Source: Lachnospiraceae bacterium
GTDB lineage: Bacteria > Bacillota > Clostridia > Lachnospirales > Lachnospiraceae
DNA: 64,000 nucleotides
NCBI GenBank assembly: GCA_017509985.1
Contig: JAFWOE010000045.1
Span: 1 to 64,000, forward strand
Direction of reading: 5' to 3'
Position 1 is the stretch's first letter. Every line of letters starts with the position of its first letter. Of the stretch, positions 26,949 to 37,768 are shown in pieces. Under the pieces are notes generated by a model that was not told where the DNA came from, searched no databases, and saw nothing but the letters and a program-made list of their open reading frames with translations. The position numbers and the translations under genes are program-made.

Positions 26949-27668
26949 TCAGCAGCAACAGCAGCAGGGTGTCCCGCACATACACGGAAGGCAGAAGCAC
27001 GGACAGCAGCCGGGCTGTGTTCCCTGTCCGCAGTCATTCATTCCGTAACCGTAGCCCTGCTGCGTATACCGGACGTTCCCGCTTTCCAGTTCTTCATAAA
27101 GCTGCCGGTATCTGTAGTTTCCGGGTTCCATTCCGTATGCTGTCTTTGCGTCAGCTTTCGCATTGACGGTATTTCCCAGCCGGGCATTCGCGACCGCGTG
27201 AAGATAATACCACAGTGCTGTTCTTTCCGTCATGTCATCCAGAACATGCAGTGCCTCCTGGTAATGGCCGCTGTTGATGTAATTCGTCGCTGCCTGAAGC
27301 TTTGGATCTATTCCGCCGGATGCCTGTCCTGTCCGGCCGGCAAACCCGCTGAAGAAATCCGCGAAGGGGCCGAAGCCTCCGAACCCGCCGTAATTTCCGT
27401 AGCCGCTGCTGTAGCTGCCATATCCGCTCTGACTGCTCTGGGAGCTCTGTCCGTAGCCGTAGGAGCTTCCGCCGTGTTCTCTTTCATACACGATCTGCTG
27501 ATAGGCCTGCTGGATCTGTTTGAATTTCTCTTCAGCCGCCGCCTTATTCGGGTTGTTCACGTTGGCATCGGGGTGATAGCGTCTGCTGAGATTCCTGTAT
27601 GCTTTTTTTATATCGTCCATGCTCGCATTTCTGGATACGCCGAGGACAGAATACGGGTCGTACATCAT
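26949..27668 (-). CDS. J-domain (DnaJ-like) protein with cysteine-rich tail
   Basis: The 239-residue protein has an N-terminal J domain (about 3-65) with the intact HPD triad in RRYHPDANV, which stimulates DnaK. A Gly/Ser/Tyr-rich linker (about 65-110) is followed by a TPR-like helical region (about 120-195). The last 20 residues contain 11 cysteines and could bind a metal cluster. The ATG overlaps the stop of the DUF5685 gene. Pairing of the two genes is common in this bacterial group; they may act together on one client. Confidence 0.82.
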   Translation of the reverse strand: MMYDPYSVLGVSRNASMDDIKKAYRNLSRRYHPDANVNNPNKAAAEEKFKQIQQAYQQIVYEREHGGSSYGYGQSSQSSQSGYGSYSSGYGNYGGFGGFGPFADFFSGFAGRTGQASGGIDPKLQAATNYINSGHYQEALHVLDDMTERTALWYYLHAVANARLGNTVNAKADAKTAYGMEPGNYRYRQLYEELESGNVRYTQQGYGYGMNDCGQGTQPGCCPCFCLPCMCGTPCCCCC

Positions 27669-28492
27669 ACTTTCCTTTTTGATTGGATATCCAGATATTT
27701 TTTCCAGATACCGCTGTATATTATATTTCTCAGAATCTCTACGTTATCTACGATCGGAAGCCGTTCAAAGGCATTTGCTGCCCCGGCGGCAGCCATGGTG
27801 AGGACTTCTTTTGCAAAGTACTCATAGTCATCCCTGTCTCTATAGCTTAAAAACGGATTGTAATTCCCACTCTTCTGATCTTCTTCCGTATCTTCATAAG
27901 CGTCCATCAGATAAATGAATTTGCCCAGGAAGAACCCGGTTTCTCCGAGATCCCTGCTCCAGATGTCGTTCTCGTCATACAGGAAGACCTGACGGAAAAA
28001 CTCTCCAGTCTTTCCGGCGGCAAGATCCAGATCCGAGCTTTTTTCTTCTTCGATCGAATGCAGATCCTTTAAATACTTTCTGAGGCTTCGAACCTGTCTC
28101 GGATACTGCGCGGAAACTTTCTTATACGCCTGATGCAGGAGTCTCGACGCAGCAAGGCTCTTCTGGCTCCGGTCGTCCTTCCAGTCGTCGAGAAGGTTCT
28201 GATAGACCATCAAAAGGCTCATATCCGCCGCATATTTCGTATACCGGTTGCGGATATCCGGCATCTTCTGTCCGGGATGAAACAGACAGGCTTTCAGTTC
28301 CCTGATGCTCTTCTCGTCGTAAAGCGACGTAAGAAGGATCGCAAGAAAAGTCATATCGTACGTAAGCGTGAGCCTCGAAAGCTCTCCGCAGCTTTTTTTG
28401 AGATCCCGGCACACACCGCAGTAAAAGCTCCGGTAGGTATCGAATTCCCTGACTTTCAGTTCTTCCCGTCGTACTGTGATATACCCCAGCAT
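27665..28492 (-). CDS. DUF5685-family protein
   Basis: The 275-residue protein is mostly helical and has no signal peptide. The N-terminal signature [17 protein letters not shown] carries a CxxC pair plus a third cysteine, typical of DUF5685. A second conserved block, [18 protein letters not shown], near residue 190 resembles the acidic metal-binding helices of prenyltransferase-like proteins. The function is unknown. It overlaps the J-domain gene by four bases. AAAGGA supports the start. Confidence 0.75.
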   Translation of the reverse strand: MLGYITVRREELKVREFDTYRSFYCGVCRDLKKSCGELSRLTLTYDMTFLAILLTSLYDEKSIRELKACLFHPGQKMPDIRNRYTKYAADMSLLMVYQNLLDDWKDDRSQKSLAASRLLHQAYKKVSAQYPRQVRSLRKYLKDLHSIEEEKSSDLDLAAGKTGEFFRQVFLYDENDIWSRDLGETGFFLGKFIYLMDAYEDTEEDQKSGNYNPFLSYRDRDDYEYFAKEVLTMAAAGAANAFERLPIVDNVEILRNIIYSGIWKKYLDIQSKRKV

Positions 28493-28521
28493 ACCGGTTC
28501 CTTTCGATCAGAATCTTTCTT

Positions 28522-30195
28522 TTACGCTTCCGCTTTCGGGAGCTTGAATGAACTCTTCAGCGAGACGATCCGGTTGAAGACCGGTGCTCCCTCTTTGGAA
28601 TCCTTTGCGTCTGCACAGTAAAAACCGTTGCGCACAAACTGGAAGCTGTCATATGCCTTCGCTTCAGCCAGCGCCGGCTCCAGCAGGGCTTCCTTTATAT
28701 ACTCCACCGAATCGGGAACGATATTCATGGTACCGTCCTCGTTGTATACGCCCTTTTCCTCGTCAATCAAGCTGCTGTACAGCCTGCATTCCGCACGAAA
28801 GGCCGTGGCCGCATTGACCCAGTGAATGGTGCCTTTTACTTTGCGTCCGTCCGGGCTGTTTCCGCCCCGGGAGGCAGGATCATACTCCGCATGCACACAG
28901 ATGACCTTACCGTTTTCATCCGTGTCATAGCCCGTACACTTTACGAAATAAGCATTCATCAGCCGCACTTCATTGCCGGGGAACATCCGGAAATACTTTT
29001 TCGGCGGATCTGCCATGAAATCTTCTTCTTCGATATAAAGTTCTTTCGAGAACGGGATTTTCCGGGTTCCGAGAGCTTCATTCTCCAGATTGTTCGGCGC
29101 TTCCAGCTCTTCCGTTACGCCGTCCTCGTAATTGTCGATAATGAGTTTTAAGGGATGCAGTACGGCCATCATCCTCGGCTTTTTCAGCTTCAAGTCTTCC
29201 CGGATGCAGTACTCCAGCATCGCAATGTCTGCCGAGCTTTGGGCTTTGGAGATTCCGCAGAGTTCCACAAACATCCTGATGGATTCCGGCGTATAACCGC
29301 GCCTGCGAAGTGCAGCGATCGTCACCAGTCTGGGATCGTCCCAACCGTCTACGATGCCTTCCTCCACCAGTTTTTTGATGTATCTCTTCCCGGTCACGAC
29401 ATTTGTAAGATAGAGTTTGGCGAATTCGATCTGCCTGGGCGGCATCTCAAATCCGACTTCTTTAACGACCCAGTCGTAAACCGGACGATGATCTTCAAAC
29501 TCCAGGGTACAGAGCGAATGAGTTATTCCCTCGAACGCGTCCTCCAGCGGATAAGCAAAATCATACATCGGATAGATGCACCATTTATCTTTGGTGTTGT
29601 GATGCTCTATATGGGCGATCCTGTAAATGACAGGGTCCCTCATATTCATGTTCGGGGAAGACATGTCGATCTTCGCACGAAGCACGCGGCTTCCGTCTTC
29701 AAATTCGCCGGCCTTCATTCGTTCAAAGAGATCCAGGTTCTCCACAACCGAACGATCCCTGTACGGGCTTTCCTTTCCGGGCTCGGTGAGTGTTCCGCGG
29801 TATTCCCGGATCTGCTCTGCCGTAAGGTCGCAGACATAGGCTTTGCCTTTTTTGATCAGTTTGACTGCCGCTTCATATATTCTTTCAAAGTAATCGGACG
29901 CGTAGAAAAGACGGTCCTCAAAATCCGCACCGAGCCATTTTACGTCACTGATGATCTGCTCTGCGAATTCCGCTTTTTCTTTCGTCGGATTGGTATCGTC
30001 AAACCGCAGATTGAACTTCCCGTTATACTCTTCCGCGATCATGCTGTTCAGAATAATCGCCTTGGCATGCCCGATATGAAGGTATCCGTTGGGTTCCGGC
30101 GGGAATCTGGTATGTACATGGTCATAAACACCGTCCTGCAGATCCTTATCGATCGCAAGTTCTATAAAGTTTCTGGATTTGGTCTCTTCGGGCAT
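28522..30195 (-). CDS. glnS: Glutamine-tRNA ligase
   Basis: The 557-residue class I synthetase charges tRNA-Gln directly. The HIGH motif is in [11 protein letters not shown] (His40, His43). The KMSKS-equivalent is VTGKR (267-271) in place of the VMSKR of E. coli GlnRS, followed by the GlnRS-specific VDGWDDPRL. The C-terminal anticodon-binding barrel is complete. Many Clostridia instead make Gln-tRNA through GatCAB, and glnS is usually regarded as acquired by transfer from eukaryotes. The start has AGAGGAG. Confidence 0.95.
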   Translation of the reverse strand: MPEETKSRNFIELAIDKDLQDGVYDHVHTRFPPEPNGYLHIGHAKAIILNSMIAEEYNGKFNLRFDDTNPTKEKAEFAEQIISDVKWLGADFEDRLFYASDYFERIYEAAVKLIKKGKAYVCDLTAEQIREYRGTLTEPGKESPYRDRSVVENLDLFERMKAGEFEDGSRVLRAKIDMSSPNMNMRDPVIYRIAHIEHHNTKDKWCIYPMYDFAYPLEDAFEGITHSLCTLEFEDHRPVYDWVVKEVGFEMPPRQIEFAKLYLTNVVTGKRYIKKLVEEGIVDGWDDPRLVTIAALRRRGYTPESIRMFVELCGISKAQSSADIAMLEYCIREDLKLKKPRMMAVLHPLKLIIDNYEDGVTEELEAPNNLENEALGTRKIPFSKELYIEEEDFMADPPKKYFRMFPGNEVRLMNAYFVKCTGYDTDENGKVICVHAEYDPASRGGNSPDGRKVKGTIHWVNAATAFRAECRLYSSLIDEEKGVYNEDGTMNIVPDSVEYIKEALLEPALAEAKAYDSFQFVRNGFYCADAKDSKEGAPVFNRIVSLKSSFKLPKAEA

Positions 30196-30210
30196 TCTGT
30201 GATCTCCTCT

Positions 30211-30861
30211 TTATTTGTCCTGTCCGTAGTTTTCTTCTGTTGTTTTTTCGAGTGCTTTCATGATCTGCTCGCTGATCCGGTTCGGCTTTCCGAGCGTGTA
30301 GGCAAGATAAGCAACCTTTGCGCTTTCTTCCAGGATAGCTCCGACTTCATAGGCTTTTACGATGGTCGACCCGACAAAGATTGCACCGTGGTTCGCCATA
30401 AGAACGGCCTTGTCATTGCCGAGCGCCTCGGAAGTGACTTCGGCGAGTTCTTCCGTTCCCTGGATAGCGAACGGTGCTGTGCGCAGGTTCCCGCCCGCCA
30501 AGGAAGCGGCTTCGGAAGTAATGCATGGCATTCCTTCTTCCAGGCAAGACCAGGCGGTCAGAAAGGTCGAATGTGTATGTACGATCCCGAAGACATCCGG
30601 GCGTTTCCGATAGATTGAAGTATGCAGCGGTGTTTCTATGGAAGGTTTGCGCCCTCCTTCGATAATATTGCCGTTAACATCCATTACCACGATGTCTTCC
30701 GGAACAAGGAGGCCGTAAGGCATTCCGCTTGGCGTGATGCAGACGTATCCGGTTTTTTCGTCGCGAAGTGAAAAATTGCCGAACGTCAGCGGAACCAGCT
30801 TCTCCAAAGAAGCTTTCTGTGCTGTTTCTATGACCAGTTTTCTCTGTTCTTCAAGCAGCAT
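30211..30861 (-). CDS. Class II aldolase/epimerase family protein
   Basis: The 216-residue protein belongs to the fuculose-phosphate aldolase/ribulose-phosphate 4-epimerase family. The zinc ligands are visible as HTHST (about residue 95-97) and the His in ANHGAIF (about 155), and the acid-base Glu is in PSIETPLH. It splits or epimerises a phosphorylated sugar; the exact sugar is not told by sequence and no sugar kinase or transporter is adjacent. A 15-base gap separates it from glnS. GGAGG precedes the ATG. Confidence 0.82.
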   Translation of the reverse strand: MLLEEQRKLVIETAQKASLEKLVPLTFGNFSLRDEKTGYVCITPSGMPYGLLVPEDIVVMDVNGNIIEGGRKPSIETPLHTSIYRKRPDVFGIVHTHSTFLTAWSCLEEGMPCITSEAASLAGGNLRTAPFAIQGTEELAEVTSEALGNDKAVLMANHGAIFVGSTIVKAYEVGAILEESAKVAYLAYTLGKPNRISEQIMKALEKTTEENYGQDK

Positions 30862-30954
30862 GCTCTTTCCTCCGTCCTGTAAAAACGCTAATAATATATT
30901 TTAAATCATATGAGTCTAATAATCAAGAATCGGTGCTGTATGTTCGTAACTAAT

Positions 30955-31365
30955 TCAATTCTTTCTTTTTCTGAAGATCAGGAGCTTACTGAAAACATAG
31001 TTCAGAATAATGACAATGATGTTGGAGATGATCTTCATAATGAGTTCATTGAATGCCCAGACATCGACTGTGATATACATGATCACGGTATCGAGAATGC
31101 CGGTGGCAAGCCGGAACAGGAAGAACATGGCGATCTCGATCAAAATGCCTTTCCGGGTCGTGACCTGGCTTTCAAAGACCCATTTACGATTTGTGATATA
31201 GGCAAAAAGCACCGCAGCGACCCAGGCAATAATGGTCGAAGGAACCGTGTCGATGTTAAGCAGGCGCGCGCAGATGTAATAGACGACAAAATTAACAGCC
31301 GTTGTGAGGACGCCGAATATAAGGTAAAAGATGATATGTCTGTGCTTTTTCAGAAACTCTGCCAT
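30955..31365 (-). CDS. GtrA-family membrane protein
   Basis: The 136-residue protein has four membrane segments and the GtrA-like start FYLIFGVLTTAVNFVVYY. GtrA proteins are thought to help move lipid-linked sugars (bactoprenol-glucose type) across the membrane for wall polysaccharide decoration. No glycosyltransferase is adjacent. The ATG at 31365 has a weak ribosome site. Confidence 0.82.
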   Translation of the reverse strand: MAEFLKKHRHIIFYLIFGVLTTAVNFVVYYICARLLNIDTVPSTIIAWVAAVLFAYITNRKWVFESQVTTRKGILIEIAMFFLFRLATGILDTVIMYITVDVWAFNELIMKIISNIIVIILNYVFSKLLIFRKRKN

Positions 31366-31369
31366 GTCT

Positions 31370-31401
31370 TGTTTTTAAAACAGGCGGTCTGAAAGACCGC
31401 C
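31370..31401 (-). terminator. Terminator between groEL and gtrA
   Basis: GGCGGTCT and AGACCGCC form an 8-base stem with a 3-base loop. The minus strand then reads TGTTTTAAAAAC. It lies between the groEL operon and gtrA. Confidence 0.65.
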
Positions 31402-31435
31402 GTGTCAGAGGGTATTAATTTTATCAAAAAGGTTT

Positions 31436-31599
31436 CGTAAAAGATACGGATTGCTCCGTGCTTCGCACTCCCGCAATCCTAAGCGATATTCGCATTCCGC
31501 GCTGCCGCGCTTCATGCTCATATCGCTTCAGCCACCGGATGTCCGCACGATCCACTGTGCAAGCACAGGATCGGCGGCCGCCCGGCAGCATCTTTTACG
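31436..31599. repeat. 164-base cloverleaf-like palindromic element next to groEL
   Basis: CGTAAAAGAT (31436-31445) and ATCTTTTACG (31590-31599) form an outer stem. Inside are three hairpins: GGATTGC/GCAATCC (31448-31479, inner GTGC/GCAC), AAGCGATAT/ATATCGCTT (31481-31528, inner GCGC/GCGC), and CCGG/CCGG with CGATCC/GGATCG and TGTGC/GCACA (31535-31585). The last base is adjacent to the groEL stop codon. It may be a small mobile repeat (MITE-like) or a structured RNA; it is not a tRNA. Confidence 0.7.
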
Positions 31600-33512
<1,913 letters not shown>

Positions 33513-33549
33513 TATGTACGCCTCCTTAAAAGTGTTTCTTTTTTATTTA

Positions 33550-33576
33550 TTAGCACTCATCTCTTTCGAGTGCTAC
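33550..33576 (-). promoter_or_regulatory. CIRCE operator (HrcA binding site)
   Basis: TTAGCACTC, nine bases, GAGTGCTAC: one mismatch to the consensus inverted repeat TTAGCACTC-N9-GAGTGCTAA. It lies just after the -10 box of groESL, where bound HrcA would block transcription until heat shock. Confidence 0.95.
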
Positions 33577-33587
33577 TTGACGATATC

Positions 33588-33616
33588 ATATTACCCTCTT
33601 TAGACACGCTTGTCAA
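33588..33616 (-). promoter_or_regulatory. Promoter of groES-groEL
   Basis: On the minus strand TTGACA (33616-33611), a 17-base spacer and TAATAT (33593-33588) precede the CIRCE element. Confidence 0.8.
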
Positions 33617-33674
33617 CGATTATATTCAAAAATCATTCTTTTTTCATTAATTATATAACGATTTTTGTTTTCTG

Positions 33675-33689
33675 AATTTTCTGAATAAT
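33675..33689 (+). promoter_or_regulatory. CodY box upstream of codY
   Basis: AATTTTCTGAATAAT matches 13 of 15 positions of the CodY consensus AATTTTCWGAAAATT. A second, overlapping match shifted upstream (TGTTTTCTGAATTTT, 33669-33683) fits 11 of 15. This suggests autoregulation by branched-chain amino acids and GTP. Confidence 0.6.
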
Positions 33690-33777
33690 CATTGTATTTT
33701 ACAACAATTTTGTGCTATCATATTAAATGCCCGTCGTGGCGGTCGGGCAAGCAGTAAACAGCCATCCGGGGGATCCC

Positions 33778-34551
33778 ATGAGTATCAAATTGTTGGATAA
33801 AACCAGAAAGATCAATAAACTTCTTCACAATAACTCGTCTTCCAGAGTCGTTTTCAACGATATCTGTTCCGTCATGCAGGAATGTCTTGCTTCCAATGTT
33901 TTCGTCTTTTCGGTCAAAGGCAAGGTCCTCGGATTCGGAACCGCGCCGGATGTTCCTTATCTGGACGAACTGATCCCTGCTTCTGTAGGAAGCTTTATCG
34001 ATCATGACCTGAACGAACGGTTGCTGGAAGTGCTTTCCACTAAAGAAAACGTCAGTCTTAAAACACTCGGTTTTGAAAAGAAAGAAAGCAACCGCTTTCA
34101 GGCGATCGTCACCCCGATCGAAATCGCCGGCGAACGTCTCGGCACGATCTTTCTCTACCGGATCCGGCCGAAATACGATATTGAGGACATTATCGTATGC
34201 GAATACGGAACGACCGTAGTCGGCCTGGAGATCATGCGTTCGGAGCGCGAAGAAGATGTCGAAGCGACCCGCAACAAACAGATCGTCGTTTCGGCTGTCG
34301 GCACACTCTCCTATACGGAGCTGAAGGCAGCTGCCCATATTTTCCGTGAGCTCAACGGCAGTGAAGGCATTATCGTTGCCAGCAAAGTCGCCGACAAAGC
34401 CGGCATCACCCGTTCGGTCATCGTAAACGCTCTGCGCAAATTTGAAAGTGCGGGCATCATCGAATCCCGGTCCAGCGGAATGAAAGGAACTTACATCAAA
34501 GTCATCAACGAGTATCTCTTTGATGAACTTGATTCCTTAAAAAAGCTGTAG
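33778..34551 (+). CDS. codY: GTP-sensing transcriptional pleiotropic regulator CodY
   Basis: The 257-residue protein has the CodY N-terminal GAF domain (about 1-155; start LLDKTRKINKLLHNN), which binds isoleucine and valine, and a C-terminal winged helix (KVADKAGITRSVIVNALRKFESAGIIESRS). CodY represses amino acid, peptide transport and stress genes in rich medium. The frame is open from 33727, but the ATG at 33778 gives the normal length (259 in B. subtilis) with GGGGGA before it. A CodY box lies about 90 bases upstream. Confidence 0.97.
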   Translation: MSIKLLDKTRKINKLLHNNSSSRVVFNDICSVMQECLASNVFVFSVKGKVLGFGTAPDVPYLDELIPASVGSFIDHDLNERLLEVLSTKENVSLKTLGFEKKESNRFQAIVTPIEIAGERLGTIFLYRIRPKYDIEDIIVCEYGTTVVGLEIMRSEREEDVEATRNKQIVVSAVGTLSYTELKAAAHIFRELNGSEGIIVASKVADKAGITRSVIVNALRKFESAGIIESRSSGMKGTYIKVINEYLFDELDSLKKL

Positions 34552-34556
34552 GGATC

Positions 34557-35465
34557 CTAAAATCCCAGTGAACGGACATCGCTCTGAATCTGAGCTTTCA
34601 GCTCTTCCAATGACCCGAACCTTCGTTCGGGTCTTGTAAATTCGTAGAATTCCACCTTTGCAAACTTCCCGTACAGATCACCGGAAAAACCCGGAATATT
34701 TGTCTCGATCGTCACATGATCCCCGTTGAACGTCGGGCGGACACCGATATTTGTTATGCTTTTATACCGTGTTTCCTCGATCTCGATCCTCGTATCGTAG
34801 ACCCCTGCCGGTGGAAGCAGCTTATTTCCGTCCGGAAGGATGTTTGCTGTCGGAAATCCGAGCAGATGGCCGTTGTGCTGTCCGTGCACGATCACTCCTT
34901 CTGCTAAGAACGGATATCCCAGCAGTTCATTGACTTTCGGGATGTTGCCTTTGACCAGTTCTTCCCGGACATAGGTGCTGCTGATCTCACGCTCTCCGTC
35001 CATCAGCTTGCTCATTACTTCGGTTCGGATCCCGAACCGGTGGCTTTCCCTTTCCAGGTACTCTGCGTTTCCTGCCCGGTTTTTCCCAAAGCAGAAGTCG
35101 TCGCCGACGACAAATACCCGGCACCGAAGCTTTTTGACAAGGATCTCCTCTATAAACTCATCCGGTTCCAGGTTTCTTAAGCGCTCTGTAAAAGGCAGTT
35201 CGGCCAACAGGTCAATTTTGTCTCTTTCCAAAAGCCGGCGTCTTTCTGCATTATCCAGGATGGATAGGGATTTTTTATGGGAAAGCATAGCCTGCGGCGA
35301 AGTAGTAAAAGTCAGAACGGCTGAGCTGCAGTTCTCACTTGCAGCCAGTTCTTTGATCCGGTCGATCAGGATCCTGTGGCCTCTGTGCACGCCGTCGAAC
35401 TTTCCTGCCGTTACGATCGTATTTTTGTCCAGTTGTATATCGTTTGCCCGCTTGAAGTAATCCAT
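34557..35465 (-). CDS. ribF: Bifunctional riboflavin kinase/FAD synthetase
   Basis: The 302-residue protein has an N-terminal FAD synthetase domain (nucleotidyltransferase motif GKFDGVHRGHRILI) and a C-terminal riboflavin kinase domain (LGFPTANI and the NIGVRPTF segment). It makes FMN and FAD. An in-frame start exists at 35534, but it would overlap truB; the ATG at 35465, 11 bases after the truB stop, begins the family-typical region. Its ribosome site (AAGAAAG) is weak. It is the last gene of the rimP-ribF operon and converges with codY. Confidence 0.93.
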   Translation of the reverse strand: MDYFKRANDIQLDKNTIVTAGKFDGVHRGHRILIDRIKELAASENCSSAVLTFTTSPQAMLSHKKSLSILDNAERRRLLERDKIDLLAELPFTERLRNLEPDEFIEEILVKKLRCRVFVVGDDFCFGKNRAGNAEYLERESHRFGIRTEVMSKLMDGEREISSTYVREELVKGNIPKVNELLGYPFLAEGVIVHGQHNGHLLGFPTANILPDGNKLLPPAGVYDTRIEIEETRYKSITNIGVRPTFNGDHVTIETNIPGFSGDLYGKFAKVEFYEFTRPERRFGSLEELKAQIQSDVRSLGF

Positions 35466-35476
35466 AATATGCTTTC

Positions 35477-36373
35477 TTACCGATCCGTTTCCTCGTAAAC
35501 CATCTTTACGGGTCTGAATTCTCCCTTTATACATTCATAAACGCCGACAATGGCACCCCGTGAATCCTCCAGCCAGAACCGGCCTGCCGGCGGTTCCTGC
35601 AGATCCAGCATTTTTCCGGAAAGCGCATTGCCGTTATGAGCCGGCTTGTCCCCTTCCGGAAGCGTCCTGATGCAATTCATTTCCGGAAATGCAGCGGTCA
35701 TCGGAAGGACTGCCTGTGCAAGGCGGTCTTCCGCTTTCAGCGCTTCGATCTGCGAAAGGCGCAGTGCGTTTTCGGCACGAAAGCTTCCGACATAGAGCCG
35801 GATCAGTCCGGCCATGCAGCCTCCGCACCCGAGGCTCCTGCCGCAGTCATCGCACAGGGAACGGATATACGTCCCCCGGGAGCAGGTCACATCGAAAGTC
35901 ATCAGAGGCAGGTCAACGGTAATGTTCGAGATCTCATGGATGACGATCTTCCGGGGTTCCCTTTCTACCGTTACGCCTTCTCTGGCAAGCTCATACAGTT
36001 TTCTGCCGTTTTTTTTGACAGCCGAATACATCGGCGGTATCTGCATCTGTTCCCCCCGGAAAGACAGCAGTGCTTTTACGGCATCTTCCCCGCTGCAGAG
36101 CACTTCTCTTTCCTCAAGAACAGTACCGGAAGTGTCCAGCGTATCCGTCGTTCTTCCAAGAAGCATGGTGACCCGGTACGCTTTCCGGTCTTCATCAAAT
36201 AGTTCGATCAAGCGGGTCGCTTTGCCGAGCGCAACAGGAAGCACACCTTCCGCATCCGGATCCAGTGTCCCCATATGGCCGATCTTTTTCTGCCTTAAAA
36301 TGCCGCGAAGCTTCGCGACACAGTCATGGGAAGTAAACCCACGCTCTTTATATATGTTCAAAAAGCCGTTCAT
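35477..36373 (-). CDS. truB: tRNA pseudouridine(55) synthase
   Basis: The 298-residue enzyme converts U55 of the T loop to pseudouridine. The catalytic Asp is in GHMGTLDPDAEGVLPVALGKATR (split here only by naming: Asp of TLDPDAEG), and the TruB thumb and RGTYIRSLCDDCG segments follow. The ATG at 36373 begins the usual MNGFLNIYKERG; a longer in-frame start at 36430 adds a non-conserved Cys/His-rich leader. It lies 46 bases after nrnA. Confidence 0.95.
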   Translation of the reverse strand: MNGFLNIYKERGFTSHDCVAKLRGILRQKKIGHMGTLDPDAEGVLPVALGKATRLIELFDEDRKAYRVTMLLGRTTDTLDTSGTVLEEREVLCSGEDAVKALLSFRGEQMQIPPMYSAVKKNGRKLYELAREGVTVEREPRKIVIHEISNITVDLPLMTFDVTCSRGTYIRSLCDDCGRSLGCGGCMAGLIRLYVGSFRAENALRLSQIEALKAEDRLAQAVLPMTAAFPEMNCIRTLPEGDKPAHNGNALSGKMLDLQEPPAGRFWLEDSRGAIVGVYECIKGEFRPVKMVYEETDR

Positions 36374-36419
36374 GTCACTGCTCTCATGTTTCCGCACGGA
36401 AAAACAGCCCGGTCCATGA

Positions 36420-37370
36420 TCATGCCCCAAGCTGCTGTGCGATATCTTCCAGGATACTTTTCAGTATTTCCGCCTCTTCGCCTTTGGTCTTGAAACCGGA
36501 CGCGCGTATGTGTCCGCCTCCGCCGTAACCGGCGGCAATGCTGCTTACATCCACGATCCTCTTGGAACGAAGGCTGACCTTAAACTCTCCGCCGTCCAGC
36601 TGATAAAGGAAGACCGCCGTATCCGCACCTATCGTATTGCGAAGCTGGGCAACAACGCCGTCCAGATCGATTGGTTTTACGCCCAGTTCCCAACGGCGTT
36701 CGCGGGAAATGCCCCCGACGACCACCCTGCCGTCAAAATACAGCCGGGACTCCGTCAGAATCTCGCCCAGGACCCTGTTCTGAAGATAGGTTCTTGCAAA
36801 GAAGCTGTCTTCGATAATAGTAGAGAAATCTACGCCTTTGCTCATCAGTTCTCCGGCAACGCGCATGGTTTCGGGCGTCGTGCAGGAATACTGGAAGACA
36901 CCTGTGTCATGTACGATCCCGGTATACAGGCAGGTCGCGCAGTTTAAGGAGATCTTTTCCGGTTCCAGATGCCGGTAAAGCACCTCGCTGGCCGAGCTTG
37001 CTTCAGGATCATTATACATCCAGGTGAAACCGCCCGGATTCGTCCGGTGGTGGTCCAGACAAAGCGATTTCGGCGTACGTTCAAGGACATCCGAGCAGAA
37101 CGCAATGCGGTTTGCGGCACTAATATCCAGCAGGATGATCAGGTCGTATTCCTCGCCGCTGTCCTCATGACGGATCTCCTCAAACAAAGGCAGATATGCC
37201 AGGGTATCCTTTACGGTCTCCAGAAACAGATGAGCCGTGATCTCCGGATAGTTGTCCCTCAGATAATTGAGCAGCCCCAGGCAGGAGCCCGCGCAGTCGC
37301 CGTCGGGGCTCATATGTCCGGTGATCGCAACTTTTTTTACGCCTTCCAGGTAATCAGAAAGCTTCTTCAT
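36420..37370 (-). CDS. nrnA: DHH-family phosphoesterase (NrnA-type nanoRNase/pAp phosphatase)
   Basis: The 316-residue protein has the DHH domain with GHMSPDGDC and CLDHHRTN as metal-binding motifs and a DHHA1 domain with GGGGHIRASGF. NrnA degrades 2-5 base RNAs and 3'-phosphoadenosine 5'-phosphate. The start at 37370 has AGGAG seven bases upstream and overlaps the rbfA end by 17 bases. The position between rbfA and truB is standard in Firmicutes. Confidence 0.92.
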   Translation of the reverse strand: MKKLSDYLEGVKKVAITGHMSPDGDCAGSCLGLLNYLRDNYPEITAHLFLETVKDTLAYLPLFEEIRHEDSGEEYDLIILLDISAANRIAFCSDVLERTPKSLCLDHHRTNPGGFTWMYNDPEASSASEVLYRHLEPEKISLNCATCLYTGIVHDTGVFQYSCTTPETMRVAGELMSKGVDFSTIIEDSFFARTYLQNRVLGEILTESRLYFDGRVVVGGISRERRWELGVKPIDLDGVVAQLRNTIGADTAVFLYQLDGGEFKVSLRSKRIVDVSSIAAGYGGGGHIRASGFKTKGEEAEILKSILEDIAQQLGA

Positions 37371-37752
37371 CCGGGTTCTCCTGTTCTTCACGGTCCTGCA
37401 TGCTGCCTGCTACTTCTTCGATCATTCTGGACATCTTTGCCCCGTATTCCAGGGACGTGTCGCTGATAAACCGGAGTTCCGGTGTGTTTCTGAGATTCAG
37501 CTCCTGAGCCAGACGTCTTTTTAAGAAGCCTTCGGCCCTCCTGAGTCCTTCCATCGCCGACGCGCGCTCTTCGTCGCTGCCGAGCACGCTGATATAGACC
37601 TTGCAGGTCTTAAGATCGGTCGCAACCTCCACATCGGTAACGGAAGTCATCATTCCGACGCGGGGATCGTGAACCTCTTCGGCAATAACCTTTGAAAGAC
37701 TTTTCCGGATCTCACCGTTGATGCGCGAATGTTTAATACTGTTCTTTCTCAT
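37354..37752 (-). CDS. rbfA: Ribosome-binding factor A
   Basis: The 132-residue KH-fold protein helps mature the 16S rRNA 5' end in 30S subunits. The conserved start HSRINGEIRKSLSKVI and the VHDPRVGMMTSVTDVEV segment are seen. The ATG at 37752 follows AAAGGA; the frame runs on upstream into infB without family similarity. The C-terminus is acidic. Confidence 0.94.
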   Translation of the reverse strand: MRKNSIKHSRINGEIRKSLSKVIAEEVHDPRVGMMTSVTDVEVATDLKTCKVYISVLGSDEERASAMEGLRRAEGFLKRRLAQELNLRNTPELRFISDTSLEYGAKMSRMIEEVAGSMQDREEQENPDEEAF

Positions 37753-37768
37753 TATACTGTCCTTTGTA

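Noticed and set aside
29155..30618. 487-codon plus-strand frame opposite glnS and the aldolase gene
   Set aside because: It spans two real genes on the other strand, has no ribosome site and shows no domain.
31436..31599. Cloverleaf element as a tRNA or riboswitch
   Set aside because: It has no acceptor or T-loop consensus and is too long for a tRNA; no aptamer core that I know matches it.
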